This document shows positions 52,949 to 60,683 of a stretch of 64,000 nucleotides of DNA, piece after piece. How positions within the stretch are numbered: position 1 is the stretch's first letter; each line of letters begins with the position of its first letter. The translations under genes and the position numbers were made by a program. This DNA comes from Edaphobacter sp. (GTDB taxonomy: Bacteria > Acidobacteriota > Terriglobia > Terriglobales > Acidobacteriaceae): the NCBI RefSeq assembly GCF_028283685.1, contig NZ_JAPWKF010000010.1, positions 248,001 to 312,000 on the forward strand, given 5' to 3'. The notes below the pieces were generated by a model. It ran no database searches, was not told where the DNA came from, and was given only the letters and a program-made list of their open reading frames with translations.

Positions 52949-54073
52949 ATGCGTGAAGTAACAGTCTTCGTCGGCGGCTCCGTGGGAGTCGATCCTTACT
53001 CTCCCCGGACATGGTCGGGCTCCTCGGCGTACCTGATGCAGGCGATGAAGAACGCCGAGATCCTCGACAGCGCCGTCGGCATCCGCGTGCCCATGCTGGT
53101 GAACTACGGCCTGCTCGCCAAGAACTTCAACCGCAACCGCGGCGTCTGGCGCAAGCACTTCTACTTCGACCCCGCCTACCGCCACGCGCTCACACGAGCG
53201 GCGAAGCGCGTGAGCGTCGGAAGCCCCGTGCTGATGCAGATCGGCCACATGTTCTCGCTGCCTGTCGCCTTCCCCGAGTACCCCTGCGTCAGCTATCACG
53301 ACGGCAATCTCGCCGAGCTGGTCGCCAGCGGCTACGGCCTCGAAGGCGTCGCCGCCAAGCGCATCGACCAGGCCATGGCCTACGAGCGCGACACCGCGCA
53401 GCGCATGCACACCATCTTCACCTTCTCCGAGTACCTGCGGCAGTCCTTCCTCCGCAACTACGGCGTCGCCGAAGACCGCGTGCTCAACATCGGCGGCGGC
53501 ATCAATCTGCCCGCGCTGCCCGAGGTCGACGAGCACAAGAGCTACGCCGAGCCGCGCCTCCTCTTCATCGGCACCGACTTCGCCCGCAAGGGCGGACCGC
53601 AGCTGCTCAAGGCGTTCGCCGCCGTCCGCGAACGCATCCCCAACGCCACGCTTGAGATCGTCGGCCCCACACACATCGAGGGTCTCCCCGCAGGCGCCAC
53701 GCTGCACGGTCATCTCTCAAAAGCCGACCCGGCACAGGCCGCGAAGCTCGAAGCGCTCTTCCGCGCAGCCAGCCTCTTCGTGCTGCCCTCGCTCTACGAG
53801 CCCTTCGGCATCGCACCGCTCGAGGCCATGCTCTACCGCCTGCCCGCCGTGCTTACCGGCGCCTGGGCGCTGCGCGAGTTCGTCACGCCCGGCGAAAACG
53901 GCGAACTGGTCGAAAAGGGCTCGGTCGACGATCTCACCGAGAAGATCACCACGCTGCTGCGCAATCCGGAGAAGCTGCCCGCCATGGGTGACAAAGGCCG
54001 CGAGCGCGTGCTGCTGCGCTACACCTGGGCCACCGTCGCAGGTAAGATCCGCCGCGCCGTCCGCACCTACTAG
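52949..54073 (+). CDS. Glycosyltransferase family 4 protein
   Basis: 374 residues from ATG 52949. GT-B fold with RLLFIGTDFARKGGPQLLKAF opening the C-terminal half and the donor-binding SLYEPFGIAPLEAM (E-x7-E) signature, then GENGELVEKGSVDDL. It adds a sugar from a nucleotide donor, presumably for a surface glycan. No other glycan genes flank it. A bidirectional terminator separates it from the convergent HU gene. Confidence 0.92.
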   Translation: MREVTVFVGGSVGVDPYSPRTWSGSSAYLMQAMKNAEILDSAVGIRVPMLVNYGLLAKNFNRNRGVWRKHFYFDPAYRHALTRAAKRVSVGSPVLMQIGHMFSLPVAFPEYPCVSYHDGNLAELVASGYGLEGVAAKRIDQAMAYERDTAQRMHTIFTFSEYLRQSFLRNYGVAEDRVLNIGGGINLPALPEVDEHKSYAEPRLLFIGTDFARKGGPQLLKAFAAVRERIPNATLEIVGPTHIEGLPAGATLHGHLSKADPAQAAKLEALFRAASLFVLPSLYEPFGIAPLEAMLYRLPAVLTGAWALREFVTPGENGELVEKGSVDDLTEKITTLLRNPEKLPAMGDKGRERVLLRYTWATVAGKIRRAVRTY

Positions 54074-54124
54074 GGCGCCCGCTTCGAACTGAAAATCTTC
54101 CGATCCGAAACCAGCTCCAACTGC

Positions 54125-54164
54125 AAAAAAGAGAACGCTCCCACAACGGGGAGCGTTCTCTTTT
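54125..54164. terminator. Bidirectional intrinsic terminator between glycosyltransferase and HU genes
   Basis: Perfect 12-bp arms GAGAACGCTCCC / GGGAGCGTTCTC with a 6-base loop, preceded by A6 and followed by T4, so it works from both sides for the convergent genes. Confidence 0.9.
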
Positions 54165-54228
54165 CAGAAGCGGGGACTGCCGTAGAGCTGCGGGCGCATG
54201 CGCGCGGGCGTGGCTCAGGCAGTGACGA

Positions 54229-54525
54229 CTACTTCTTCGGGGGAGCGATGGTGTCCTTGGCGACCTTGGCGACGCGGAACTTAACCACGGTCTTCGCCTT
54301 GATCTTGATGGTCTCACCGGTCTGGGGGTTGCGGCCGAGACGGGCCTTGCGCTCAGCCTTCACGAGCTTGCCGATGCCAGGGATCGTGAACTCGCCGTTC
54401 TTCTTGGTCTCCTTGACGGCGGTCTCGGCCAGCAGGTCGAGGAAGGCGCCGGTCTGCTTGTTGGTCAGCTCGAGCTTCTCCGCGAGTGCGCGGATGAGTG
54501 CTGTCTTGGTGAGTCCCTTTGCCAT
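54229..54525 (-). CDS. hup: DNA-binding protein HU
   Basis: 98 residues, AAGGAG 8 bases before ATG. MAKGLTKTALIRALAEK and IPGIGKLVKAERKAR and the arm tip GRNPQTGETIKI are the HU hallmarks. A dimer that bends DNA without sequence specificity. The 480 bp upstream contain T-tracts phased at 10 bp. Confidence 0.97.
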   Translation of the reverse strand: MAKGLTKTALIRALAEKLELTNKQTGAFLDLLAETAVKETKKNGEFTIPGIGKLVKAERKARLGRNPQTGETIKIKAKTVVKFRVAKVAKDTIAPPKK

Positions 54526-55008
54526 TGTGTTGCTCCTTCGTAAAACAGAATATGATGGGTCGCCCGCCTCGCCCGCCCTGAAAGCTGCCCGTCCGCCGTT
54601 CAGAAAACATGCGAATCGTCAGTGTTCATGCGGGTCCGGAAGAACCGTACCGCAATTCACCTTCAGCCTTTTCGAAAGCTTTGTCAACTCGATTTCTGCG
54701 GTTTCCACAGGTTTTTTCTGGTTTTTCCCGGTTTTTATGGAATTGGACCCTTAAAAGACCTGTTTTTGGCTGTTTTCTGATCGGAACGCACCCTCACAGA
54801 CCCTCAAGGGAGAACCCGCAGAGGATCACGCCTGCATGGAAAATCTGCACCTTTTGTGGCATCCTCATGCTACGAGCGGGCATGGCCTCCGGGCTACACG
54901 ACACCGCTCTTGATCGACCAGCACCCCTACATTTGAAGCGAATCCCTCAAGTCCAAGGACCTTGATGAGAGCGCGTCGGCGCGACTTTTTACGATGAGGA
55001 AGAGTCCC
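54526..55008. other. Gene-free stretch with phased T-tracts between HU and a small gene
   Basis: About 480 bp with no convincing gene. From 54700 to 54780 there are six T-tracts in register: GGTTT at 54700, GGTTTTTT at 54710, GGTTTTT at 54720 and 54730, then TGTTTTT at 54761 and TGTTTTC at 54771. Such spacing produces curved DNA. The divergent promoters of the HU gene and the 93-residue gene should lie here. Confidence 0.7.
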
Positions 55009-55290
55009 ATGGCTCAGCTGCTGGTAAAGATTGAATTTGAAGGCAAGCCGAAAGACGAGAGCTACCTCGTGCTCGACAGATTCATGAGCTCTCGCTTCTG
55101 GGAGAGGATCAAACGGCCCGGCACCAGCGCCTCGGACATCGCGCACGCCATGTATCGCGCCTCCACCCTCGGCGACCGGCCGAACCTCGCCATCATGGCC
55201 AACGAGCTCAAGCGAAGCATCGAGTACCGCGTCGGCGAAAAGGCACGCATCCTCATGGTGCAGTCCCAGAACTGGATCGAGACCAGCTAG
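55009..55290 (+). CDS. Protein of unknown function (93 aa)
   Basis: 93 residues from ATG 55009, 6 bases after GAGGAAGAG. MAQLLVKIEFEGKPKDESYLVLDRFM then RFWERIKRPGTSASDIAHAMY; soluble, mixed alpha/beta, no signal peptide. I do not recognise a family. Reasonable codon use and a good ribosome site support it. Confidence 0.7.
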   Translation: MAQLLVKIEFEGKPKDESYLVLDRFMSSRFWERIKRPGTSASDIAHAMYRASTLGDRPNLAIMANELKRSIEYRVGEKARILMVQSQNWIETS

Positions 55291-55376
55291 CCTCGCAGCA
55301 GCAACAACTCCTGAATAGCGACTTATGAATCAGGCTGGAACGTCGTCGCCGCGAAGACCGCGGATGGCCGGACAAC

Positions 55377-56843
55377 CTAATGGTCGTCAGCGTCGTCCGG
55401 AGTCGACGTCTCAGGCCGCGTCTGCGGAGAAACGTCGGCATCTTCCACGTTGCCCCTTAGCACCGAGGCAGGAAGATGCGGCCGATATGGCCGGATCGCT
55501 CGCGCATCGGACGGCAACCCGGAAGATGTCTGCCCGGCGGTGGCACGTACATCCACCATCTTCTGCACCGTCATCACGGACTGATCGCTGCTGGTCATGA
55601 TGCGGGCCAGTTCGGCGAGCTTCAGCGGATTCACCGGCGCCTTATAGTCCGGCGTGAGCAGGCCGTAGGGGTCCTCCCCGTTCAGCGCCCACAGCGACCA
55701 GCCAATCTCGCGGTTGCGACCGAAGTAGTTCACCATCGCCTCGAACCACTGTCCCTCGGAGCCCGGCGTGGTCGAACGAATATCGTCGTTGCGGTTGGAG
55801 GTCCCGAACTCGCCCACCCACACCGGCGCGATGTTCTGCTGGCTGATATAGCCCCAGTAGCGATTCCAGTTGGCCTCGAGCGAAGCATCCGTCGTGCTTG
55901 CGTTGAACCACTGCTGCCGGTACTCGCTCGGCCCGTAGAGGTGCGCCGAGTAGACCAGCTGGTTCGGCGTCTTCAGCACCACCGGCGCGTTCTTCACGCC
56001 CAGCAGGTTACCGCCCCACCAGTAGAAGTTGTTGTTGACCGCATCCGTACCCTCGACAAAGACGATCAGCCGCGGATTGATGGCCAGCACGCTGTTGCCG
56101 GCGCGTTCTGCGGCCAGGTGCCAGTCGTGCGCGGCATCGCATCCCGACCAGCAAGCCCCGGTCGTGGCGGCGTTGTGCGGTTCATTGCGCAGGTCCACGC
56201 CGATGACCGTCGAGTCGCCGTTGTAGCGGCGCGCCAGCGTCTGCCAGTCGGCGATCCACGTCGATTCGGGATAGGCCGGGGTGTACCAGAGGCCGCTGCT
56301 CTGCGCCGAATCTCCCGCCTCCGAGCGATGGTTATCCAAAATAACTTTCAGCCCTACGCGGTCCGCGTACGCCACAATACGGTCGAGAATCTGGAGCGAG
56401 TTCAGGCCGCGCAGCGGCCGGTTGATCACGGTTCCATCCGGCGAGGTAAAAGCAATCGCCGAAGGCACCTCCGGGTGCTCCACCATGTCGTTCGAAAGAG
56501 GAAGGCGGATGGTGTTGAAGCCGTCTGCCTTAACGGTCTGCAGGATCGTGCGGTAGTCCTGCACCGTCAGTCCGCCGGGAACCTTACGCACGGTCTCGAA
56601 TCCATACCAGTTGATGCCCTGGATGCGGACGGCCCTTCCCTTCTGATCGAGAATGAGGTTGCCCCTGGTGTGCCAGTAGCCCGAGCCGGCGCCAAGCAAG
56701 CGCGCGTGGTAGAGATGCGCCCGGTCGCGCATTCCCTGGCTGAGGCTGCCGAAGCCCTGCTCTCCGGCGGACGGCAGAAGCGTCGTCCACATCGCAGTAA
56801 GCAGGTGCATCAGGGCAGTAAAGATGGCCGTAATGGCCGTCAT
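55377..56843 (-). CDS. Glycoside hydrolase family 5 (endoglucanase-like)
   Basis: 488 residues. A hydrophobic N terminus (TAIFTALMHLLTAMWTTLL) without basic residues may be a signal or anchor. The (beta/alpha)8 barrel has both catalytic acids: Glu221 in GVDLRNEPH and Glu345 in VWVGEFGTS; also IQGINWYGFE and KVILDNHRS. Cleaves beta-1,4-glucans or related. After residue 425 comes a Pro/Thr/Asp-rich tail. GGGAG stands about 9 bases before ATG. Confidence 0.92.
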   Translation of the reverse strand: MTAITAIFTALMHLLTAMWTTLLPSAGEQGFGSLSQGMRDRAHLYHARLLGAGSGYWHTRGNLILDQKGRAVRIQGINWYGFETVRKVPGGLTVQDYRTILQTVKADGFNTIRLPLSNDMVEHPEVPSAIAFTSPDGTVINRPLRGLNSLQILDRIVAYADRVGLKVILDNHRSEAGDSAQSSGLWYTPAYPESTWIADWQTLARRYNGDSTVIGVDLRNEPHNAATTGACWSGCDAAHDWHLAAERAGNSVLAINPRLIVFVEGTDAVNNNFYWWGGNLLGVKNAPVVLKTPNQLVYSAHLYGPSEYRQQWFNASTTDASLEANWNRYWGYISQQNIAPVWVGEFGTSNRNDDIRSTTPGSEGQWFEAMVNYFGRNREIGWSLWALNGEDPYGLLTPDYKAPVNPLKLAELARIMTSSDQSVMTVQKMVDVRATAGQTSSGLPSDARAIRPYRPHLPASVLRGNVEDADVSPQTRPETSTPDDADDH

Positions 56844-57270
56844 CGGATGGTTCTCCCGGGGACCTGCAAGATCAGGTCATCACGATCTTTCGATCAGAAG
56901 ATAATTGCATTCATGTCTTATGGCGGACCGTTCAATGCAGCCCGCTCGTCCACCGTATATACGGCGGATCAAATCTTGTAGCGTCTTGTGAATCAGAACC
57001 GGCGTTGCTGGAGCTGCCGCTGACTCTACGGCTCCTCTTCCGCCGGATCGGCAGGAGATGCTCCGTTCGAAGATCGGAACGAGGCCCTCTTGAGCGCGTT
57101 TTAATAAGTACCATCGGCGGTTTGGTTTGGGTAAGTTATTTCGCACGACGCGAGCGAGCGATCTCCCTAAAGGGGATCTCCCACGCCTCGGCACTGCCTG
57201 ACCACCGCCGTGCGACCCGGACACGGATCTCGGCTGCCACGGTAAGTATCTATATGGAAAGCATCTCGTC
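56844..57270. other. Gene-free stretch between GH5 and ruvA
   Basis: About 430 bp. The long reading frame across it is only the shifted continuation of ruvA. It contains a 12-bp palindrome CCGTATATACGG (56953-56964) and the inverted repeat GATCTCCC/GGGGATC near 57160. The GH5 promoter should lie here; I see no RNA gene. Confidence 0.5.
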
Positions 57271-57872
57271 TTAGCGGATCGCCGCCATCGCCGCCCGGAA
57301 GAGCGTCTCGAAGTCGGAGGCGATCCCGGATTCTTCTCCATGGCACTTTCGATCGCCTTCTGCGCGACCGGCCGCGGGTAGCCCAGGTTCACCAGCGCCG
57401 AAAGCGCATCGTCGGCGACGGGTCCGCGGTGGACTCCACCGGTGGCTCCCGCCAGATCGGGCACGGCGAGATCGTCGAGCTTGTCCTTCAGCTCCAGCAC
57501 GACGCGCTCCGCCGTCTTCTTGCCGATGCCGGGGACCTTGGTCAGCGTGGCATGGTCGCCGCCGCGGATGGCCGCAACCAGCCGGTCCGACGAGATGCCG
57601 CTGAGCACCGTGATCGCCAGCTTGGGGCCGATGCCCGAGATCGTCAGCAGCTTTTCGAACAGCCGCTTCTCCTGCGTAGACGCAAAGCCGAACAGCGCAA
57701 TCTGGTCCTCGCGGACATGAGTGTGGATGAAGAGCGCAGCCTCAGCGTTCTCGGCGGGAAGCTCGGAGAAGGTCGACACCGAGATGGCCACGTCATAGCC
57801 GACGCCGGAGCAGTCGATGATGGCTTGGTTGGGTGTCTTCGAGAGGAGGCGTCCGCGCAGGTGGGCGATCAT
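57271..57872 (-). CDS. ruvA: Holliday junction helicase subunit RuvA (C-terminal frameshift)
   Basis: MIAHLRGRLLSK opens a RuvA protein: OB fold (1-62), tandem HhH domain (LLTISGIGPKLAI, LTKVPGIGKKTAERVVLELK) and a start of domain III (DALSALVNLGYPRPVAQKAIESAM). At NPG the frame shifts to SPPTSRR and would run to 56880. The neighbouring frame gives SDFETLFRAAMAAIR-stop, ending at 57271, which is the expected RuvA end of about 200 residues. One base is lost in a short C run (57325-57327). RuvA binds four-way junctions and directs RuvB. Confidence 0.93.
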
Positions 57873-57962
57873 GCTGGGTTGATTGTAAATGGGTAAGTCC
57901 GGCAGCCTGCGAAGAGGGCTCTAGGAGCGGCAGAGTACGATGAGAGTCAAGGAGAGCCGTAG

Positions 57963-58664
57963 ATGATGCCAGTCGGCCGGGATTGCATGACATGCGCCGT
58001 GAAGGGTGAGGATTGCTTCTGCAGCCTTCCCCGCGAGGCGCTGGCCGACCTGCAGACCATCGGCGGCTTTCAGCGCTTTGAGGCTGGCGACCGCGTGCTG
58101 AACGAGGGCTTCAAGGCCGACCGCGTGTACGTGATATGCCACGGCCGCATCAAGCTGACGGCCTCCTCGCCCGAGGGCAGGCTGCTGATCGTACGCATCG
58201 CCGGGCCGGGTGACGTCCTGGGGCTGTCTGCCGTGCTCAAAGGCACTACGCACAAGGTCACCGCCGAGGCCCTGGAGCCGTGCGAGGTGAAGGCCATCGC
58301 GCGAACCCAGTTCCTCAACCTGATGGACCGCTATCGCGACGTGAGCCGCAACACCGCGATGACGATGGCCCTGGAGTACGAGGGCGCGATCCTCAGTGCG
58401 CGGCGGCTGGCGCTCTCGGGTTCGGCGCCCAGCAAGCTGGCCAACGTACTGCTGGATTGGGCGAAGATGGACGGCCCTATCAACGGCCAGCCGATGTCCT
58501 TTCGCATGCCGCTCACCCACGAGGAGCTGGGCAGCATGGCCGCGCTCTCCCGCGAGACCGTCACCCGCGCCCTCACCAAGTTTCGCAAGGAAGGCCTGCT
58601 GACGCAGGACGGCGAGACGATGACGCTGACCCGGCCTGCCGAGTTGGAACGGCTTTATAGCTGA
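57963..58664 (+). CDS. Crp/Fnr-family transcription regulator with N-terminal cysteines
   Basis: 233 residues, AGGAG 8 bases before ATG. The N terminus has Cys8, Cys11, Cys18 and Cys20 (CMTC...CFC), a possible iron-sulfur or redox site as in Fnr-like proteins. A cyclic-nucleotide-like beta barrel follows (FQRFEAGDRVLNEGFKADRVY), then a winged helix with recognition helix LSRETVTRALTKF. Its RExxxR matches CRP, predicting TGTGA-type sites; such a site occurs before the oxidase genes at 62631. Confidence 0.92.
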   Translation: MMPVGRDCMTCAVKGEDCFCSLPREALADLQTIGGFQRFEAGDRVLNEGFKADRVYVICHGRIKLTASSPEGRLLIVRIAGPGDVLGLSAVLKGTTHKVTAEALEPCEVKAIARTQFLNLMDRYRDVSRNTAMTMALEYEGAILSARRLALSGSAPSKLANVLLDWAKMDGPINGQPMSFRMPLTHEELGSMAALSRETVTRALTKFRKEGLLTQDGETMTLTRPAELERLYS

Positions 58665-58797
58665 GCTCGTACCATTAGCCCTGCTGGCGGTTCCACGGCA
58701 TTCGCCCCTGCAGCGCCGCCCTCATGCAGATATCACCGTTCCCACAAAAACCAGCGACCTTGTCTCCAGACATCTCCTTCTGCGGAACGACTACATC

Positions 58798-58815
58798 ACT
58801 ATATGGTGATATAGT
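58798..58815. promoter_or_regulatory. Palindromic operator/promoter of the ArsR-persulfide dioxygenase operon
   Basis: ACTATATGGTGATATAGT has perfect 7-bp arms around GGTG and ends 9 bases before ATG 58825. TATAGT inside it could be a -10 box, so a bound ArsR dimer would block the promoter. Confidence 0.75.
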
Positions 58816-58824
58816 TTAACGGTA

Positions 58825-59175
58825 ATGACACCACCAGCCACGATGAGCGACAAGATGATGGAGCTGGTGGCGCGGAGGTTCCGCACGCTGGGCGAACCGC
58901 TGCGCCTGCGCATTCTGCAGCAGCTCGAAGCAGGCGAAAAGACCGTAGGCGAGCTGGTCGACGCGCTGGACGCCGGCCAGCCCAACATCTCCAAGCACCT
59001 GGGCATCCTCTACGATGCTGGACTCGTGGGACGACGCCGCGAGGGCAACGCGATGATCTACGGCATCAACGACCCGATGGTCTTTCGCCTCTGCGATCTG
59101 GTGTGCCGCAGCGAAACGAAGAGAAGCAAGGCGGCGTTCGAAGCACTGAACGGAAGAACGAAGGTGAAGCGATGA
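58825..59175 (+). CDS. ArsR-family repressor (persulfide/sulfide-type, BigR-like by context)
   Basis: 116 residues. Winged helix GEKTVGELVDALDAGQPNISKHLGILYDAGLVGRRREG is typical ArsR/SmtB. The two cysteines are Cys90 and Cys94 (FRLCDLVC) near the last helix; the first cysteine of the BigR/SqrR disulfide pair is absent, so sensing may use this CxxxC. Its stop overlaps the start of the persulfide dioxygenase gene (ATGA). It most likely represses this operon. Confidence 0.9.
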   Translation: MTPPATMSDKMMELVARRFRTLGEPLRLRILQQLEAGEKTVGELVDALDAGQPNISKHLGILYDAGLVGRRREGNAMIYGINDPMVFRLCDLVCRSETKRSKAAFEALNGRTKVKR

Positions 59176-60545
59176 AGATCGAACGGTTTGAGATTGCGGG
59201 ACTCGCGCAGTACTCCTACATCGTCTCCGATGCAGGCGAGGCCGTCGTCATCGACCCCATCCGCGACATCGACCGCTACACCGACTATCTCGCCGCACAC
59301 AGCCTGCGGTTGACCTCCATCCTCGAGACCCACATCCACGCCGACTTCGCCACGGGCTCGGTCGAACTCGCCGCCGCCACCGGCGCAAAGCTTGCCCTCA
59401 GCGCCTACGACGCTGGCGAGCGCTTCGTCTACGCCATGCCACACCGCCAGCTCTTCGACGGCGACTCCATCCCTGTAGCTCAGGCCAGGCTGGTCGCTCG
59501 TCACACACCGGGACATACGCCGGAGCACCTCTCGTTTCTGCTTTACGAAGACGACGCAGCAACACAACCCTCGGCGATCTTCTCCGGCGACTTCCTCTTC
59601 GCCGGCTCCCTCGGCCGCCCCGACCTCCTCGGCGAAGAAGCCAAGCTCGGGCTCGCCCGCGAGCTCTACCGCAGCGCCACCGAGCGCATCGCCGACCTGC
59701 CCGACACGCTCGCCATCTACCCCGGTCATGGAGCTGGTTCCCTCTGCGGCTCCGGCATGAGCGAACGCGCCGAGACCACGCTCGGCTTCGAACGCGAACA
59801 CGATCCCTACCTCCGCTACCCCAGGCAGGAGTTCCTCGAGAAGATCCTCGCCTCCGTCCCCGAGATGCCCGCCTACTACCCGCGCATGAAGCAGCTCAAC
59901 GCCGACGGCGCTCCTGTCATCGGCGACAGGCTCACGCCGCAGTGGCTCAGTCCCTCCGAGGTCGCCTCCATCAAGGACGACGATGCCACCGTCTTGATCG
60001 ACCTGCGCGGAACCGCTGCCTTTGCCGCCGGCCACATCGCAGGCTCCATCAACATCGGCCGCGGCCCCAGCCTCTCACTCTGGGCAGGCTGGCTGCTCGA
60101 TGCCGCAAAAAAGATCGTGCTCATCGTCGAGCGTCGCGGCGACGAGGTCGAAGAATCCCTGCGCGGCCTGCTGCGCGTCGGTCTCGACGACATCCTCGGC
60201 GTCGCCACCATCGCCGAGTGGCGCGACGCAGGCTATGCGCTCACCGCCATGAAGCTCCGCAACGCAGCCGACGTACAGCGCGAACTTCCTTCGCTCTACC
60301 TGCTCGACGTGCGCAACCAGGGCGAACGCAGCAGCGGCATCATCGCGGGAGCGCATCCCACGGTGCTCGGCGATCTCACCCAACACCTCGATGAAATTCC
60401 GCGCGAGGCGAAGATCGTCACCATCTGCGCCAGCGGCTACCGCGCCAGCATCGCGGCCAGCCTGCTCGCCGCCGCGGGATACGCCGACGTCAGCATGCTC
60501 GATGGCGGCATGTCCGCATGGCAGGATCTGCACGCGGCACAATAA
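59172..60545 (+). CDS. Persulfide dioxygenase-rhodanese fusion (MBL fold, ETHE1/CstB-like)
   Basis: 457 residues, ATG overlapping the ArsR stop. The N-terminal metallo-beta-lactamase domain has ETHIHADFATG (iron ligands His54, His56), HTPGHTPEHLSF, SGDFLFAGSLGRPDL and YPGHGAGS. Two rhodanese domains follow; the first lacks the active Cys, the second has it in TICASGYRAS. It should oxidise glutathione or low-molecular-weight persulfide to sulfite and move sulfur, detoxifying H2S. The ArsR partner supports that role. Confidence 0.92.
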   Translation: MKIERFEIAGLAQYSYIVSDAGEAVVIDPIRDIDRYTDYLAAHSLRLTSILETHIHADFATGSVELAAATGAKLALSAYDAGERFVYAMPHRQLFDGDSIPVAQARLVARHTPGHTPEHLSFLLYEDDAATQPSAIFSGDFLFAGSLGRPDLLGEEAKLGLARELYRSATERIADLPDTLAIYPGHGAGSLCGSGMSERAETTLGFEREHDPYLRYPRQEFLEKILASVPEMPAYYPRMKQLNADGAPVIGDRLTPQWLSPSEVASIKDDDATVLIDLRGTAAFAAGHIAGSINIGRGPSLSLWAGWLLDAAKKIVLIVERRGDEVEESLRGLLRVGLDDILGVATIAEWRDAGYALTAMKLRNAADVQRELPSLYLLDVRNQGERSSGIIAGAHPTVLGDLTQHLDEIPREAKIVTICASGYRASIAASLLAAAGYADVSMLDGGMSAWQDLHAAQ

Positions 60546-60563
60546 CTCCCGAAGCTTACAAAC

Positions 60564-60599
60564 AAAAAACCACCCTCCGCATCCAGCGCGAAGGGTGGT
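60564..60599 (-). terminator. Intrinsic terminator after the oxidase gene
   Basis: Arms ACCACCCT / AGGGTGGT (60569-60576, 60592-60599) with inner CGC/GCG pairing; on the minus strand T6 follows. It ends ctaD and also lies 20 bases after the convergent dioxygenase gene. Confidence 0.85.
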
Positions 60600-60614
60600 G
60601 TGACCCGGGCTATC

Positions 60615-60624
60615 GGGGGGGGGG
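60615..60624. repeat. G10 homopolymer
   Basis: Ten consecutive G on the plus strand in the non-coding gap between the two convergent genes. Prone to slippage and to sequencing error. Confidence 0.85.
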
Positions 60625-60683
60625 TGGTAGAACCCGCGCCTCGCTCTGTGGAGACACGAAGCGCAGGCGCCCGGAACTTTGTT

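Noticed and set aside
54695..54785. Iterons or DnaA boxes of a replication origin, or a CRISPR-like array
   Set aside because: The repeated unit is only GGTTTTT; no TTATCCACA box, no conserved repeats with spacers, and HU alone does not mark an origin. Curved DNA explains it better.
54609..54965. 118-codon open frame with Phe-rich middle
   Set aside because: It exists because the T-tracts read as Phe; no ribosome site and no protein-like pattern. Left as non-coding.
56880..57270. C-terminal extension of RuvA as a novel domain
   Set aside because: The extension is Arg/Ser/Gly-rich out-of-frame translation; the correct RuvA ending is present in the next frame.
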